Assembly (NCBI GenBank): GCA_027449865.1
Contig: DAIDKV010000269.1
Location: forward strand, 18,638-82,637
DNA from: Planctomycetales bacterium
GTDB lineage: Bacteria; Planctomycetota; Planctomycetia; Isosphaerales; Isosphaeraceae
Direction of reading: 5' to 3'
Length of the DNA: 64,000 bases
Shown here: positions 29,538-37,439 of the stretch, in pieces
How positions within the stretch are numbered: the stretch's first letter is position 1
How the letters are laid out: every line of letters starts with the position of its first letter
Made by a program: the position numbers and the translations under genes
The notes under the pieces: model-generated
Database searches by the model: none
Seen by the model: the letters and a program-made list of their open reading frames with translations, nothing else
What the model was told of the DNA's origin: nothing

Positions 29538-29702
29538 GGCTGCCTCCCTGCGAAATCCCTGGGACGCCCCGAATGCCCGCCACCCTGCGGGCGCGGCCTC
29601 CCTTCGCGACGACAACTTAGCAGGACGCCCAAACCCGGCAAGGGCATTTTCCCTCAAGTCGGATGGCTCGCCGACCGAACCCCGACCCAGAGACCGAATG
29701 GA

Positions 29703-29730
29703 TGGACAGTGTCCGGATTTCCGCTAGACT
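29703..29730 (+). promoter_or_regulatory. Candidate promoter of the zinc-ribbon/HEAT gene
   Basis: TGGACA (29703-29708) and TAGACT (29725-29730) are 16 bases apart, giving a leader of about 65 bases to ATG 29804. It has one mismatch in the -35 and two in the -10. Confidence 0.4.
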
Positions 29731-29803
29731 GTCACGACCGGTCGCATCGATCCATGGTTCGTCGGCCGACTGGAAGTCGGCGTCCCATCCGGAGGGTAGG
29801 GGC

Positions 29804-31435
29804 ATGATGATCGTCCTCAATTGTCCCGGCTGCAAGAAGCGGTATGAGCTTGACAGCGCGCTGGCTGGCAAGAAGTCGCGTTGCAAGCAATGCGGCGAGG
29901 TTTTTCGGATTCCGGTTCCGACCGCCCGAATGATCGAATCGTCGGGGCCGTCGCCATCAGCTGCGCCCGCGCTGGGCAAGTTACCTCCGTTGCGCGAGAC
30001 CGCACCGCTGACCGGCCTGCTCGAGGGCGAGCCGCTCCCTTCGCGACCGGTTCGCCCCGCGTCCCGACCGATCGCTGCCGCGCCAGCGTCCGTGATCCCG
30101 CCAAGGGCCCGGCCGTCGGTGATCGACGACTCCGACGACGAGATTCCCCGCCCGATCCGGACGTCGTATCGCCGTGCCCGGCGATCGTTGGCCGACGAAG
30201 GCGATTCCGAGATCGGCGTCACGGCGTTCGGTTGGTACACGCTGTTCAGCGGCGTGGCGCTGTTACTGTATTACGCCTTCATTGGGATCTTCGAGCCCGA
30301 CATCCGACTTGCGTACATGGTTTTCGGCGGCGGGGTGATCGTCCTGTTCGGGATTGGTCTGCTCCTCTGCGCCTGGGGGAACATCTGGCTGGTCGTCGTT
30401 TCGTTCCGGGACGATGTTCTTCAGGGCTTGCTCTGCCTCTTCGTGCCGCTGTATGCGCTGATTTTTATCCTGAATCGGTGGAGTGAGCGGCGAGGAGTAT
30501 TCGCGCTGATGTCGGCCCCGGCTGTTGCGTTGCTGATGAATATCCTGATGATGCTGGTGGTCTCGTTCACGACCGGCGGTCGGCTCTCGGGATACCCAGG
30601 AATTATTAGCTCCAGCGATACCCCCGTTCCCGATGCTTCTCGGGTGGAGGTTCCGCCGCGGTTTAGCCCGAACATGTTCCCGACCCCCGCGCCGGCCCCT
30701 TTTCCGGCGCCAGGACCTGGGTTCCCGAGGATCGCGCCGAGAGGTGGATTCGCGCCCGCTCCTCAGGTCTCGCCACCTTCGGCCCCCATCCCAACGCCCC
30801 GGAAGCCGTCGCCTCCGGATCCGGACGTCCCGGCCGGCGCCGACGCGATCACGCGATCGCTGATCGAGCTGAAATCGAACGACGGGTGGAAGCGAGGCCG
30901 GGCGCTGGAGCGGCTCCAGCGATCGACGCCCGACGGGCGAGTCGACCAGGTGGTGGCGATGGTCCTGCCGATGCTCGAAGACGACGAAATGTTCCGGGTG
31001 GTCGAGGCGGAGAAGACGCTGGCGGTCTGGCGGTCCCCGGAGGCGAGGCGTGGCCTGATCGGCCGGCTGATCGACACTCGTCCGTTCGTCCGGAGCGAGG
31101 CGATCAAGGCGCTCGGGCACTACCGCGACACAACCGCCGCCGAGGCGATTGTGCGTGTGATGAAGGAAGACATCTTCGCCACCGACGAGGCCCTGAAGGC
31201 AATGGGTGAGGTGGCAGAGCCGGCGTTGATCCCGGTCCTCCGAAGCGGCGACCCGGACCTGCGCACGCGTGCCTGCCGGATTCTGGCGCAGGTCGGAGGG
31301 CAGGCGACGCTCCTGGAAATGCGATCGCTGCCAACCGATCCCGACCTGGGCGTCCGGATGGCCGCGCAGGACGCCTGGAAGCGAATCGTCGCCCGGGTCG
31401 GCCTGCCTCCCCGTCCGGCACGCGGCACCAGGTAA
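29804..31435 (+). CDS. Zinc-ribbon membrane protein with C-terminal HEAT repeats
   Basis: It has 543 residues from ATG 29804 (GGAGGG nearby). An MJ0042-type zinc ribbon opens the protein: Cys7, Cys10, Cys27 and Cys30 in LNCPGCKKRYELD and SRCKQCGEVFRIP. A disordered Pro/Arg linker follows, then about three or four membrane segments (about 145-260, including GVALLLYYAFIGIF and GLLLCAWGNIWLVVV), a Pro-rich stretch, and HEAT-like repeats (about 400-540: SEAIKALGHYRDTTAAEAI, RACRILAQVGGQA). Ribbon-plus-membrane proteins of this design are frequent in planctomycetes and their function is unknown. The stop is followed directly by inverted repeat A. Confidence 0.8.
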   Translation: MMIVLNCPGCKKRYELDSALAGKKSRCKQCGEVFRIPVPTARMIESSGPSPSAAPALGKLPPLRETAPLTGLLEGEPLPSRPVRPASRPIAAAPASVIPPRARPSVIDDSDDEIPRPIRTSYRRARRSLADEGDSEIGVTAFGWYTLFSGVALLLYYAFIGIFEPDIRLAYMVFGGGVIVLFGIGLLLCAWGNIWLVVVSFRDDVLQGLLCLFVPLYALIFILNRWSERRGVFALMSAPAVALLMNILMMLVVSFTTGGRLSGYPGIISSSDTPVPDASRVEVPPRFSPNMFPTPAPAPFPAPGPGFPRIAPRGGFAPAPQVSPPSAPIPTPRKPSPPDPDVPAGADAITRSLIELKSNDGWKRGRALERLQRSTPDGRVDQVVAMVLPMLEDDEMFRVVEAEKTLAVWRSPEARRGLIGRLIDTRPFVRSEAIKALGHYRDTTAAEAIVRVMKEDIFATDEALKAMGEVAEPALIPVLRSGDPDLRTRACRILAQVGGQATLLEMRSLPTDPDLGVRMAAQDAWKRIVARVGLPPRPARGTR

Positions 31436-31439
31436 GACC

Positions 31440-31585
31440 AGGAGGAACCACGAAAGACACGAAGGAGACACGAAAGAAGGTCGATCCAGCCGCGAGTCAG
31501 GCATCTTCTCGCTGTGAATGGCCTTCAGCACATCCAGGCTACTCCTTCTTCTTTCGTGTGCTTCGTGTTTTTCGTGGTTCCTCCT
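31440..31585. repeat. Inverted-repeat element A (arms of CACGAA-type units)
   Basis: The left arm 31440-31480 (AGGAGGAACCACGAAAGACA...) and right arm 31544-31585 are reverse complements over about 40 bp with a few differences and one 3-base gap. Each arm contains three CACGAA units spaced 9-11 bp apart. The 63 bp centre is unrelated sequence. It exactly fills the gap between two convergent genes. Both strands of the arms translate as low-complexity His/Lys/Glu peptides, which explains the spurious open frames here. Confidence 0.85.
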
Positions 31586-31592
31586 CGTCTGC

Positions 31593-33611
31593 TCACGGCA
31601 GGCGAGTGAGGGCAGCGCGGGCGACGTCGGCGGCGATCGAGCCGGGCGCTCCGTGGTCGCGGGCGAATTCGAGGTGCGGCCGGGCGGCGGCGGGGTTGCG
31701 CGTCCGGATGGCTTCGAGCCCGAGGAACGCGTGGACCTCCGCGAGATGCCGCTGGCTCCGCGCCGAGGCGAGCAGGGCATTGGCGTCGATATCGCCGTGG
31801 AAGTAGCGGAGGATCGGGTCGGGCCACTGGCCGCGCGGGGTGTTCACCACGGCCTCGTCGAGGAGGCGACGCGCCTCGGCCTCGCGTGGAGTCCCTCGGG
31901 CCCCAAGGATCGCCAGCAGGCCCATGTACGGGCTAAACGGGTCGTGCCAGCCCTTGAGCATCAGGTAGGCACGAGCATCATTGTCGGCCCATTCCGCTCC
32001 CGACCCGAGCCGCGCCCAGCCCCGGGCGATGTAGAGTTCGGCCCGTCGCGGGTCCAGGGCGATCGCCCTGTCATAATCGGAGAGGGCGCCGGCCCAGTCG
32101 CCCCCCTCGCGGCGGACATTCCCTCGATCCTGGTACACGGCGACGCCGGCCCCCTTTGGATCGAGGCGGAGGGCCATGTCGAAATCGCGAATCGCCTCGT
32201 CGCGGTGGCCAAGCTGCGCCTGAATCCGCCCGATCGCCGCATAGGCCGGGGCCATCCTCGGAGCGATCTCGACGGTCGCCGAGTAATCCTCGAGCGCCCG
32301 CTCGTTCATCCCGAGGCGGAGGAAGACCTCGGCCCGATTGAACCGGGTGATCGGATTTTTGGGTTCGAGCTGGATGGCCTCGCTGAGGTCGGCGATGGCC
32401 TGATCGTAATGGCCGATCGCGAAGTGGGCCCGACCGCGGTTGGTGAAGGCCCCGGCATTCTTGTCATCCAGTTCGAGAGCGCGGTCATAATCGGCGATCG
32501 CGCGTTCGTATTGCCCCAGCGCGGTCTGAACGGCGCCCCGGTTCTGATAGGCCTTTCCCTTCCTGGGGTCGAGCTGGATGGCCCTGTCGAGGTCGCGCAG
32601 GGCGCTGTCATACCGGCCAAGACGGTAGAGGACGCCGCCCCGGTCCTTGTATCCTCCAGCGAATTCGGGCATCAGCCGGATGACCGCGTCATAATCCTTC
32701 AGCGCCAGTTCGTTTTGCCCGAGACGGGCGTGGGCTGCGCCCCGGTAGCTGTAGGCCTTCTCGTAGTTCGGATCGATCGCGATGGCCTGGTCGAGGTCGG
32801 CGACGGCCTTCTCGTTCTCCCCCTGGAGGTAATGCGCGATACCCCGGCTGGCGTATCCTCGTGAGTGCCTGGGATCCATCTGGATGGCGCGGTCGTAGTC
32901 GGCGAATGCCTCGGCGAGCAGGTTCCGGTCGAGCAGGATATCGCCCCGGCCGACGTAGGAATTGGCGTCAGTCGGGTAGATCGAGATGGCCATGTTGTAC
33001 GCTTCGATGGCGGCGGGGGCCTGGCCGAGCCGGTGATACGCCTGGCCGAGGCCCTGATAGGCGGCGGCGCGTCCGTGTCGCATCTCTCCGGAACGGTTCG
33101 GAGGCCAACCGCCTGCCACACCGCTCAGGTTGAAGTGGGGGATGTTATCCCAACGGTTCCAAAGGACCACCGCCTGCTGGAAGCTCTCAAGCGCTTCCTG
33201 GTCGCGGCCCAGCATCAAAAGCGCGATGCCGCGGTTACCGAAGGCTTCCGGATACCAGGGATCGGGGCTAGGAAGGATGATTCCGGCCGTTGTCTCATTG
33301 AAGGCGCCCTGGAATACTCCCGCGACGTGGGCACTATAGCCGTTGACCCAATCGAAGTCCGCAATCGCTTTTTCGGGCTGATTGGTCGCGACAAAGCAAG
33401 CGCCTCGCTTGAGCCGGACCTCCATGTCGCGACGGTGTCTTTCGAGCACCCGGTCAAAGTAGGGGATGGCCTCGGCGTATCGGTGGGCCCTGTACAGTTC
33501 AAGCCCCTGGTTGCGATCGGCGTGGGTCGGATCCGCGAGCGCGGGTTGGCCAAGAAGTATGGTTGCCGCCGTCGTCAGGACGATCCATCGCGCGATCCCT
33601 GGCGTCCTCAT
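31593..33611 (-). CDS. Exported TPR-repeat protein
   Basis: It has 672 residues from ATG 33611 (GAGAGGGAC upstream). The signal peptide covers about 1-25 (WIVLTTAATILLGQPALA). From about residue 30 to 550 there are at least twelve 34-residue TPR units, recognisable from recurrent ANRG, AIADYDRAIxLDP and YASRGIAH patterns. The most regular block lies at 240-530. The last 120 residues (GTPREAEARRLLDEAV...) are helical but not clear TPRs. TPR solenoids mediate protein-protein contacts. This one is probably periplasmic or surface-located and may organise envelope complexes. It converges with the zinc-ribbon/HEAT gene across element A. Confidence 0.85.
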   Translation of the reverse strand: MRTPGIARWIVLTTAATILLGQPALADPTHADRNQGLELYRAHRYAEAIPYFDRVLERHRRDMEVRLKRGACFVATNQPEKAIADFDWVNGYSAHVAGVFQGAFNETTAGIILPSPDPWYPEAFGNRGIALLMLGRDQEALESFQQAVVLWNRWDNIPHFNLSGVAGGWPPNRSGEMRHGRAAAYQGLGQAYHRLGQAPAAIEAYNMAISIYPTDANSYVGRGDILLDRNLLAEAFADYDRAIQMDPRHSRGYASRGIAHYLQGENEKAVADLDQAIAIDPNYEKAYSYRGAAHARLGQNELALKDYDAVIRLMPEFAGGYKDRGGVLYRLGRYDSALRDLDRAIQLDPRKGKAYQNRGAVQTALGQYERAIADYDRALELDDKNAGAFTNRGRAHFAIGHYDQAIADLSEAIQLEPKNPITRFNRAEVFLRLGMNERALEDYSATVEIAPRMAPAYAAIGRIQAQLGHRDEAIRDFDMALRLDPKGAGVAVYQDRGNVRREGGDWAGALSDYDRAIALDPRRAELYIARGWARLGSGAEWADNDARAYLMLKGWHDPFSPYMGLLAILGARGTPREAEARRLLDEAVVNTPRGQWPDPILRYFHGDIDANALLASARSQRHLAEVHAFLGLEAIRTRNPAAARPHLEFARDHGAPGSIAADVARAALTRLP

Positions 33612-33741
33612 GATCGTCCCTCTCCCCGCGTCCTTCGGGATCTCGTCCCTCAGATAGGTCGTCAGGCGAGGGGGGGGTCGATGGGCCGGATGCGAGCCCG
33701 GGCGCGGGGGACTTATCAATCGTGAGAGCCGTGTTTGGGAG

Positions 33742-35256
33742 TCACGAAAACCGGGGAAAGCCGGGCGGACGGGTCGTGTCGGGCGCGACGAATACAAGGG
33801 GGATTCTCGGACCATGATGGCCCCGACCGATGGTCAGGGCGTGCCGTCGAATGGCATGCCGCTGCGTGAAGTGGGGGAGATGCCGCACGATCCGGTGGAA
33901 TTTCCCGTGGTTTTGGACATGACGGCCGTGGCTCGCAACGGTTGGGTTGCCGCTGGTTGTTCCCAGGAACGACCCGGTGCCCGAACCGCCGCCACCGACG
34001 CCCGCTCCCCCGGTCGATGCCTGGACGGTTTCATTGACCACCGCGGTCGCGTTGATCGCGACGGTTTTGCCGTCGCTCAGGTGAGTCACCAGCACGCGAA
34101 CTTCGTACACGCCAGGTGCCGCGTACAGGTTCGCTCCCTGCACTCCGAACGTCCCGTTCGCGTTCGGGGTCAACATGGCAAACGAGGTGTTTCCGTTGCC
34201 CCAGTCGATCTTCGCGCTGTAGCTGGAAGCAGTGTCACCGGCCGACATCGCCGAGAAGGTGCCGAGTGTCCCGTCGGCGACGCCCGAAGGCCCGGCCACC
34301 AGTGTGGCGCCGTTGGGATTCGTATCGAAGTTCAGCAGGACGTTGCTGTTTCCGACGTCGACCGTCCGGGCGATCGGCGAGGCGAGCCCGCCGCCGCTCG
34401 CGGTGACGGTGTAGGTTCCGGGCGCCAGAGGGATCGAGTAGCCACCGGCGTCCATGGTGGTTGTTGTCCCGACGCCCGCCACGCTGATCGTCACCCCGCC
34501 CAGTCCCTCACCGGGTTGATATTCGCCATTGCCCGCGAGGTCGTTGAAGACGACGCCCGTCAGGTAGGCTCCCGTGTAGCTCGACCCGGCCAGGTCGATC
34601 GTGGTGTCGGTCTGCTGGTAGGCGAAGGGGATGTTATAGCCCTGGGTCACCTGCGATGCGATCCCGATGCCCACCTGCCGCATCAGCGCGTCTTGCCCAC
34701 CGATGTCGAGCAGCATGATCCGGTGCCCGAGGTCGGAAACGCCCTGGTCGACAATCAGGTTCGAGAGACTGTAGGCGGCGTCGGTCGCGGCATAATTGGC
34801 CGGAAACCCACCGCCGTAGGCCGAGGGCTGGGTATTGGTTTCGATGCTCTCCGCCCAGCCGTTGGCGACGAAACCGGTCTGAGCGATCCGACCGCCCGGG
34901 TCGACGCCCAACGGAGTCACGTGCGCGAAGTAGTTCTGCGCGATCATGTCCTGCGAGTGCAGCCGGGCCGATTCGACGAGCAAGGGATTCATCGCCAGCG
35001 GCTGCGAGGCCGCGACGGTCGACAGGTCGATCCCCAGCGAGACGCCATAGGCGCCCGGGTTGAACCGGGCGTCGTTGAGAAGCGTCAGATAGTATTGCTC
35101 GACGGCCGTCGGTGTGAAGCCCGAGAGCATCGACCGTTCCTCGAGCGGCTCGGTCAAGGGCCGTCGGGCGCGCCGGCGTGGCGAGAGGCGCGTCGGGTTG
35201 CGGGGCAAGGGAAGCCTCGGAGCCGGTTCGCTCGGGTCGGGCCGATCCCGCTCCAT
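33742..35256 (-). CDS. Exported CAP/SCP-domain protein with LEPR-XLL start and SdrD-like repeat
   Basis: It has 504 residues from ATG 35256. The open frame reaches a TTG at 35376, so the start is uncertain. An Arg-rich leader ends in EPLEERSMLSG (36-46), the LEPR-XLL motif of planctomycete exported proteins. A CAP/SCP (PR-1-like) domain follows (about 50-190), with ARLHSQDMIAQNYFAH and GHRIMLLD. Next come an SdrD-B-like Ig domain (about 215-290, GVVFNDLAGNGEYQPGEGLGG) and a PKD-like segment (about 335-420, KIDWGNGNTS). The tail (about 445-490) is very rich in His and Arg. CAP proteins have lipid- or protein-binding roles; a bacterial one here is likely a surface adhesion or matrix protein. 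Confidence 0.82.
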   Translation of the reverse strand: MERDRPDPSEPAPRLPLPRNPTRLSPRRRARRPLTEPLEERSMLSGFTPTAVEQYYLTLLNDARFNPGAYGVSLGIDLSTVAASQPLAMNPLLVESARLHSQDMIAQNYFAHVTPLGVDPGGRIAQTGFVANGWAESIETNTQPSAYGGGFPANYAATDAAYSLSNLIVDQGVSDLGHRIMLLDIGGQDALMRQVGIGIASQVTQGYNIPFAYQQTDTTIDLAGSSYTGAYLTGVVFNDLAGNGEYQPGEGLGGVTISVAGVGTTTTMDAGGYSIPLAPGTYTVTASGGGLASPIARTVDVGNSNVLLNFDTNPNGATLVAGPSGVADGTLGTFSAMSAGDTASSYSAKIDWGNGNTSFAMLTPNANGTFGVQGANLYAAPGVYEVRVLVTHLSDGKTVAINATAVVNETVQASTGGAGVGGGGSGTGSFLGTTSGNPTVASHGRHVQNHGKFHRIVRHLPHFTQRHAIRRHALTIGRGHHGPRIPLVFVAPDTTRPPGFPRFS

Positions 35257-35473
35257 CCGATTGGGGGAGGATCGTGCGGCCTCGCGGATCGAGCGTCCAC
35301 GCTCGCGGTCGTCAGGACTCGGACAAAACAACTTTAGGCCATCTCCCGCCCGACCGCCAGACCCTACCTGTTGCAAATAATCGACACATTAGACTCAGGA
35401 ATTACGATCGAGGAATCAGGAGCTAGAATACGCCCTCGCGATCCGGCGCCCGCCACTGGCCCTTCCGATCAAC

Positions 35474-36448
35474 TCACATCTGGCCGCCCCGATCGAATCG
35501 TTCGCCCGGCTGCACGCGATGACCGCGGAGGAACTCGGCGGCGGAAACTGGTTTCTTGCCCACGAGCTGGACGACCCTCAGTTGCACGGCGCCCTCGCCG
35601 GCCGCGACGATCAGGCGGTCCCCATCCGCTTCGAGGACCTCACCGGGTTGGCCAGCCCCGTCGACAACAGTCGTCTTGTAGATAATCAGTCGGGTCGGCT
35701 CGCGCGACGAGTCGGGGCGGGGGTGCCAGGTGGTCGAGGCGATCGGCCAGGGCTGCATCGCCCGGACGTGGTTGTGGACGGCCCGAGCGGGGCGGGACCA
35801 GTCGATCAGGCCATCCTCCTTGCGGAGCTTGGGAGCCCGTGTGACTTTCGACTTGTCTTGCGGAATGATCGGCACCTCGCCCGCCGCCAGCCGGGCGATG
35901 GTATCGGCGACGAGCGGGGCGCCGAGCCGGGCGAGGCGTGCCTCCAGCTCGCCGGCCGTCTCGTCGGGATCGATCGGAGTCTCGGCGACGGCGATCATGC
36001 CACCGGCGTCGATCCGGGGTGTCATCCGGATCACGGTGACGCCGCTGGTGGCGTCGCCGTTCTGGATCGCCCGGGCCACCGGCGAGGCGCCCCGGTAGGC
36101 CGGCAGGACCGAACCGTGCAGGTTGATCCCGCCGAGGCGAGGGATCGTCAGCAGGTCAGCCGAGAGGATCTGCCCGTAAGCCGCGGTGACGAGCAGGTCG
36201 GGCGCGAGGGCACGGATGTGGTCGAGGCTCTCGGACGCATTGACGTCCTCGGGCTGAAAGACGGGGACGCCGCGGGCCTGGGCGGCTTTCTTGATTGCGG
36301 CCGGGATGATCTCCTGCTTGCGACCCTGCGGCCGATCGGGCTGGGTCACCAGGGCCGCGACCTGGTGGCCCGAGTCGACCAGGTGCTCGAAGGCCGGCAG
36401 AGCGAAGTCGCCCGTGCCGAGGAAGATCAGCCGGATCGGGGGCGTCAT
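35474..36448 (-). CDS. fmt: Methionyl-tRNA formyltransferase
   Basis: Formylates initiator Met-tRNA using 10-formyl-tetrahydrofolate. It has 324 residues and two domains. The hydrolase-type domain carries the catalytic triad Asn109, His111 and Asp147 in GGINLHGSVLPAYRGASP and PRIDAGGM, and the C-terminal OB-like domain (about 210-315) binds tRNA (LIDWSRPARAVHNHVRAMQPWP). It starts 15 bp after the def stop on the same strand, the classical def-fmt pair. No sun/rsmB gene follows. The intergenic space to the CAP-protein gene is 217 bp. Confidence 0.96.
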   Translation of the reverse strand: MTPPIRLIFLGTGDFALPAFEHLVDSGHQVAALVTQPDRPQGRKQEIIPAAIKKAAQARGVPVFQPEDVNASESLDHIRALAPDLLVTAAYGQILSADLLTIPRLGGINLHGSVLPAYRGASPVARAIQNGDATSGVTVIRMTPRIDAGGMIAVAETPIDPDETAGELEARLARLGAPLVADTIARLAAGEVPIIPQDKSKVTRAPKLRKEDGLIDWSRPARAVHNHVRAMQPWPIASTTWHPRPDSSREPTRLIIYKTTVVDGAGQPGEVLEADGDRLIVAAGEGAVQLRVVQLVGKKPVSAAEFLRGHRVQPGERFDRGGQM

Positions 36449-36463
36449 GGGTCGGTCGCCTTC

Positions 36464-37117
36464 TCAATCGGTGGGGGCGGGAGATTCCTCGACGGACGGC
36501 TCGTTCTCGACGACGGGCGGCCTCGGCAGGTCGACCATCGGCGGATGAGGCATCTCCTCCAGCCGACGCTTCAGCTCGTCGTCGGGCGGGATGGTTCCCT
36601 CTCGCTGTCCTAGCAGGTAGATTCGTTCGAACTCGCGAATCTTCTCCTCGGCGTTGCGCAGGGCCGGGGCCTCCAGGTAGTCGATGAAGAGCTTGCCTTC
36701 GAGGTGATCGGTCTCGTGCTGGATCGCCCGGCCGAAGAGCTCGTCGGCGTCGACCTCGAAGGCGTTCCCCGAGAGGTCGTACGCCCGAACGCGAATCCGC
36801 TTAGGCCGGCGCACCTTCGAGTAAAGCCCCGGCAGACTGAGGCAACCTTCCTCACCCTCGTGCGCCGAGTGCCGCTTGACGATCTCGGGGTTGATGAAGA
36901 CCTGCTCCTGATCCTTCTCCGCGGGATCGGCGGTGAGGTTCAGCACGAAGAACCGGAACGGCAGTGCCACCTGATTGGCGGCCAGACCGATCCCGTTCGC
37001 CTCGTACATCAGCTCGAACATCGCCCGAACGTTCGACCGCAGCGCATCGTCGATCCGCTCGACCGGGCGCGAGACATACCGGAGCGCAGGATGGGGATAC
37101 TTGACAATTTCCAGCAC
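36464..37117 (-). CDS. def: Peptide deformylase
   Basis: Removes the formyl group from nascent N-terminal methionine and needs Fe(II) or another metal. It is 217 residues from GTG 37117, which has GGGAG eight bases upstream; an in-frame GTG at 37132 would add five residues. All three signature motifs are present: GIGLAANQ (42-49), EGCLSLP with Cys92, and QHETDHLEG with His134, Glu135 and His138. It ends with an acidic tail of about 40 residues beyond the usual PDF end, rich in Pro and Glu and probably disordered. It precedes fmt by 15 bp. Confidence 0.96.
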   Translation of the reverse strand: MLEIVKYPHPALRYVSRPVERIDDALRSNVRAMFELMYEANGIGLAANQVALPFRFFVLNLTADPAEKDQEQVFINPEIVKRHSAHEGEEGCLSLPGLYSKVRRPKRIRVRAYDLSGNAFEVDADELFGRAIQHETDHLEGKLFIDYLEAPALRNAEEKIREFERIYLLGQREGTIPPDDELKRRLEEMPHPPMVDLPRPPVVENEPSVEESPAPTD

Positions 37118-37439
37118 GAACCCAGCTCCCACCGAATCGAAAGGAAGACGGCCCCGGAGCCCTTGCGTCGCGGTCGCGGGGACGCTCGCATGAAGTCCAT
37201 CTTCATCTTAGGATTCCTGCCGCGAAATCGCCACGGCGCTCGGAAGACCTACGCGTGGAACGAGCGGCATCATCTGCCAGAATGGCAGCCTGTACCTGGA
37301 TTCGCAGAGACTACCCCATCACAAATATCTTACAAAAAAGGACTTACAGAAATCATCTCAAACAGGCACGCTAGTTGCATTTCCACTATGACCCATCCTC
37401 CTAGCAACCCGTATCGACCCGATCCAGGGGCCAAACGAG
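37118..37439. other. Divergent def/htpG upstream region with an AT-rich patch
   Basis: This 322 bp gap separates def-fmt (minus) from htpG (plus). About 37310-37395 is clearly AT-richer than its surroundings (CACAAATATCTTACAAAAAAG) and is the probable htpG promoter region. I could not match a sigma-32-like pair, and the CIRCE inverted repeat (TTAGCACTC/GAGTGCTAA) is absent, so HrcA control is not indicated. No coding frame is supported. Confidence 0.5.

Noticed and set aside
31436..31592. Small coding frames with His/Lys/Glu repeats
   Set aside because: They arise from the arms of inverted element A, read in both directions, and lack ribosome sites.
37310..37439. A CIRCE/HrcA or sigma-32 site before htpG
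   Set aside because: The inverted repeat TTAGCACTC/GAGTGCTAA is not present and no CCCCAT-type -10 with a proper -35 can be matched.
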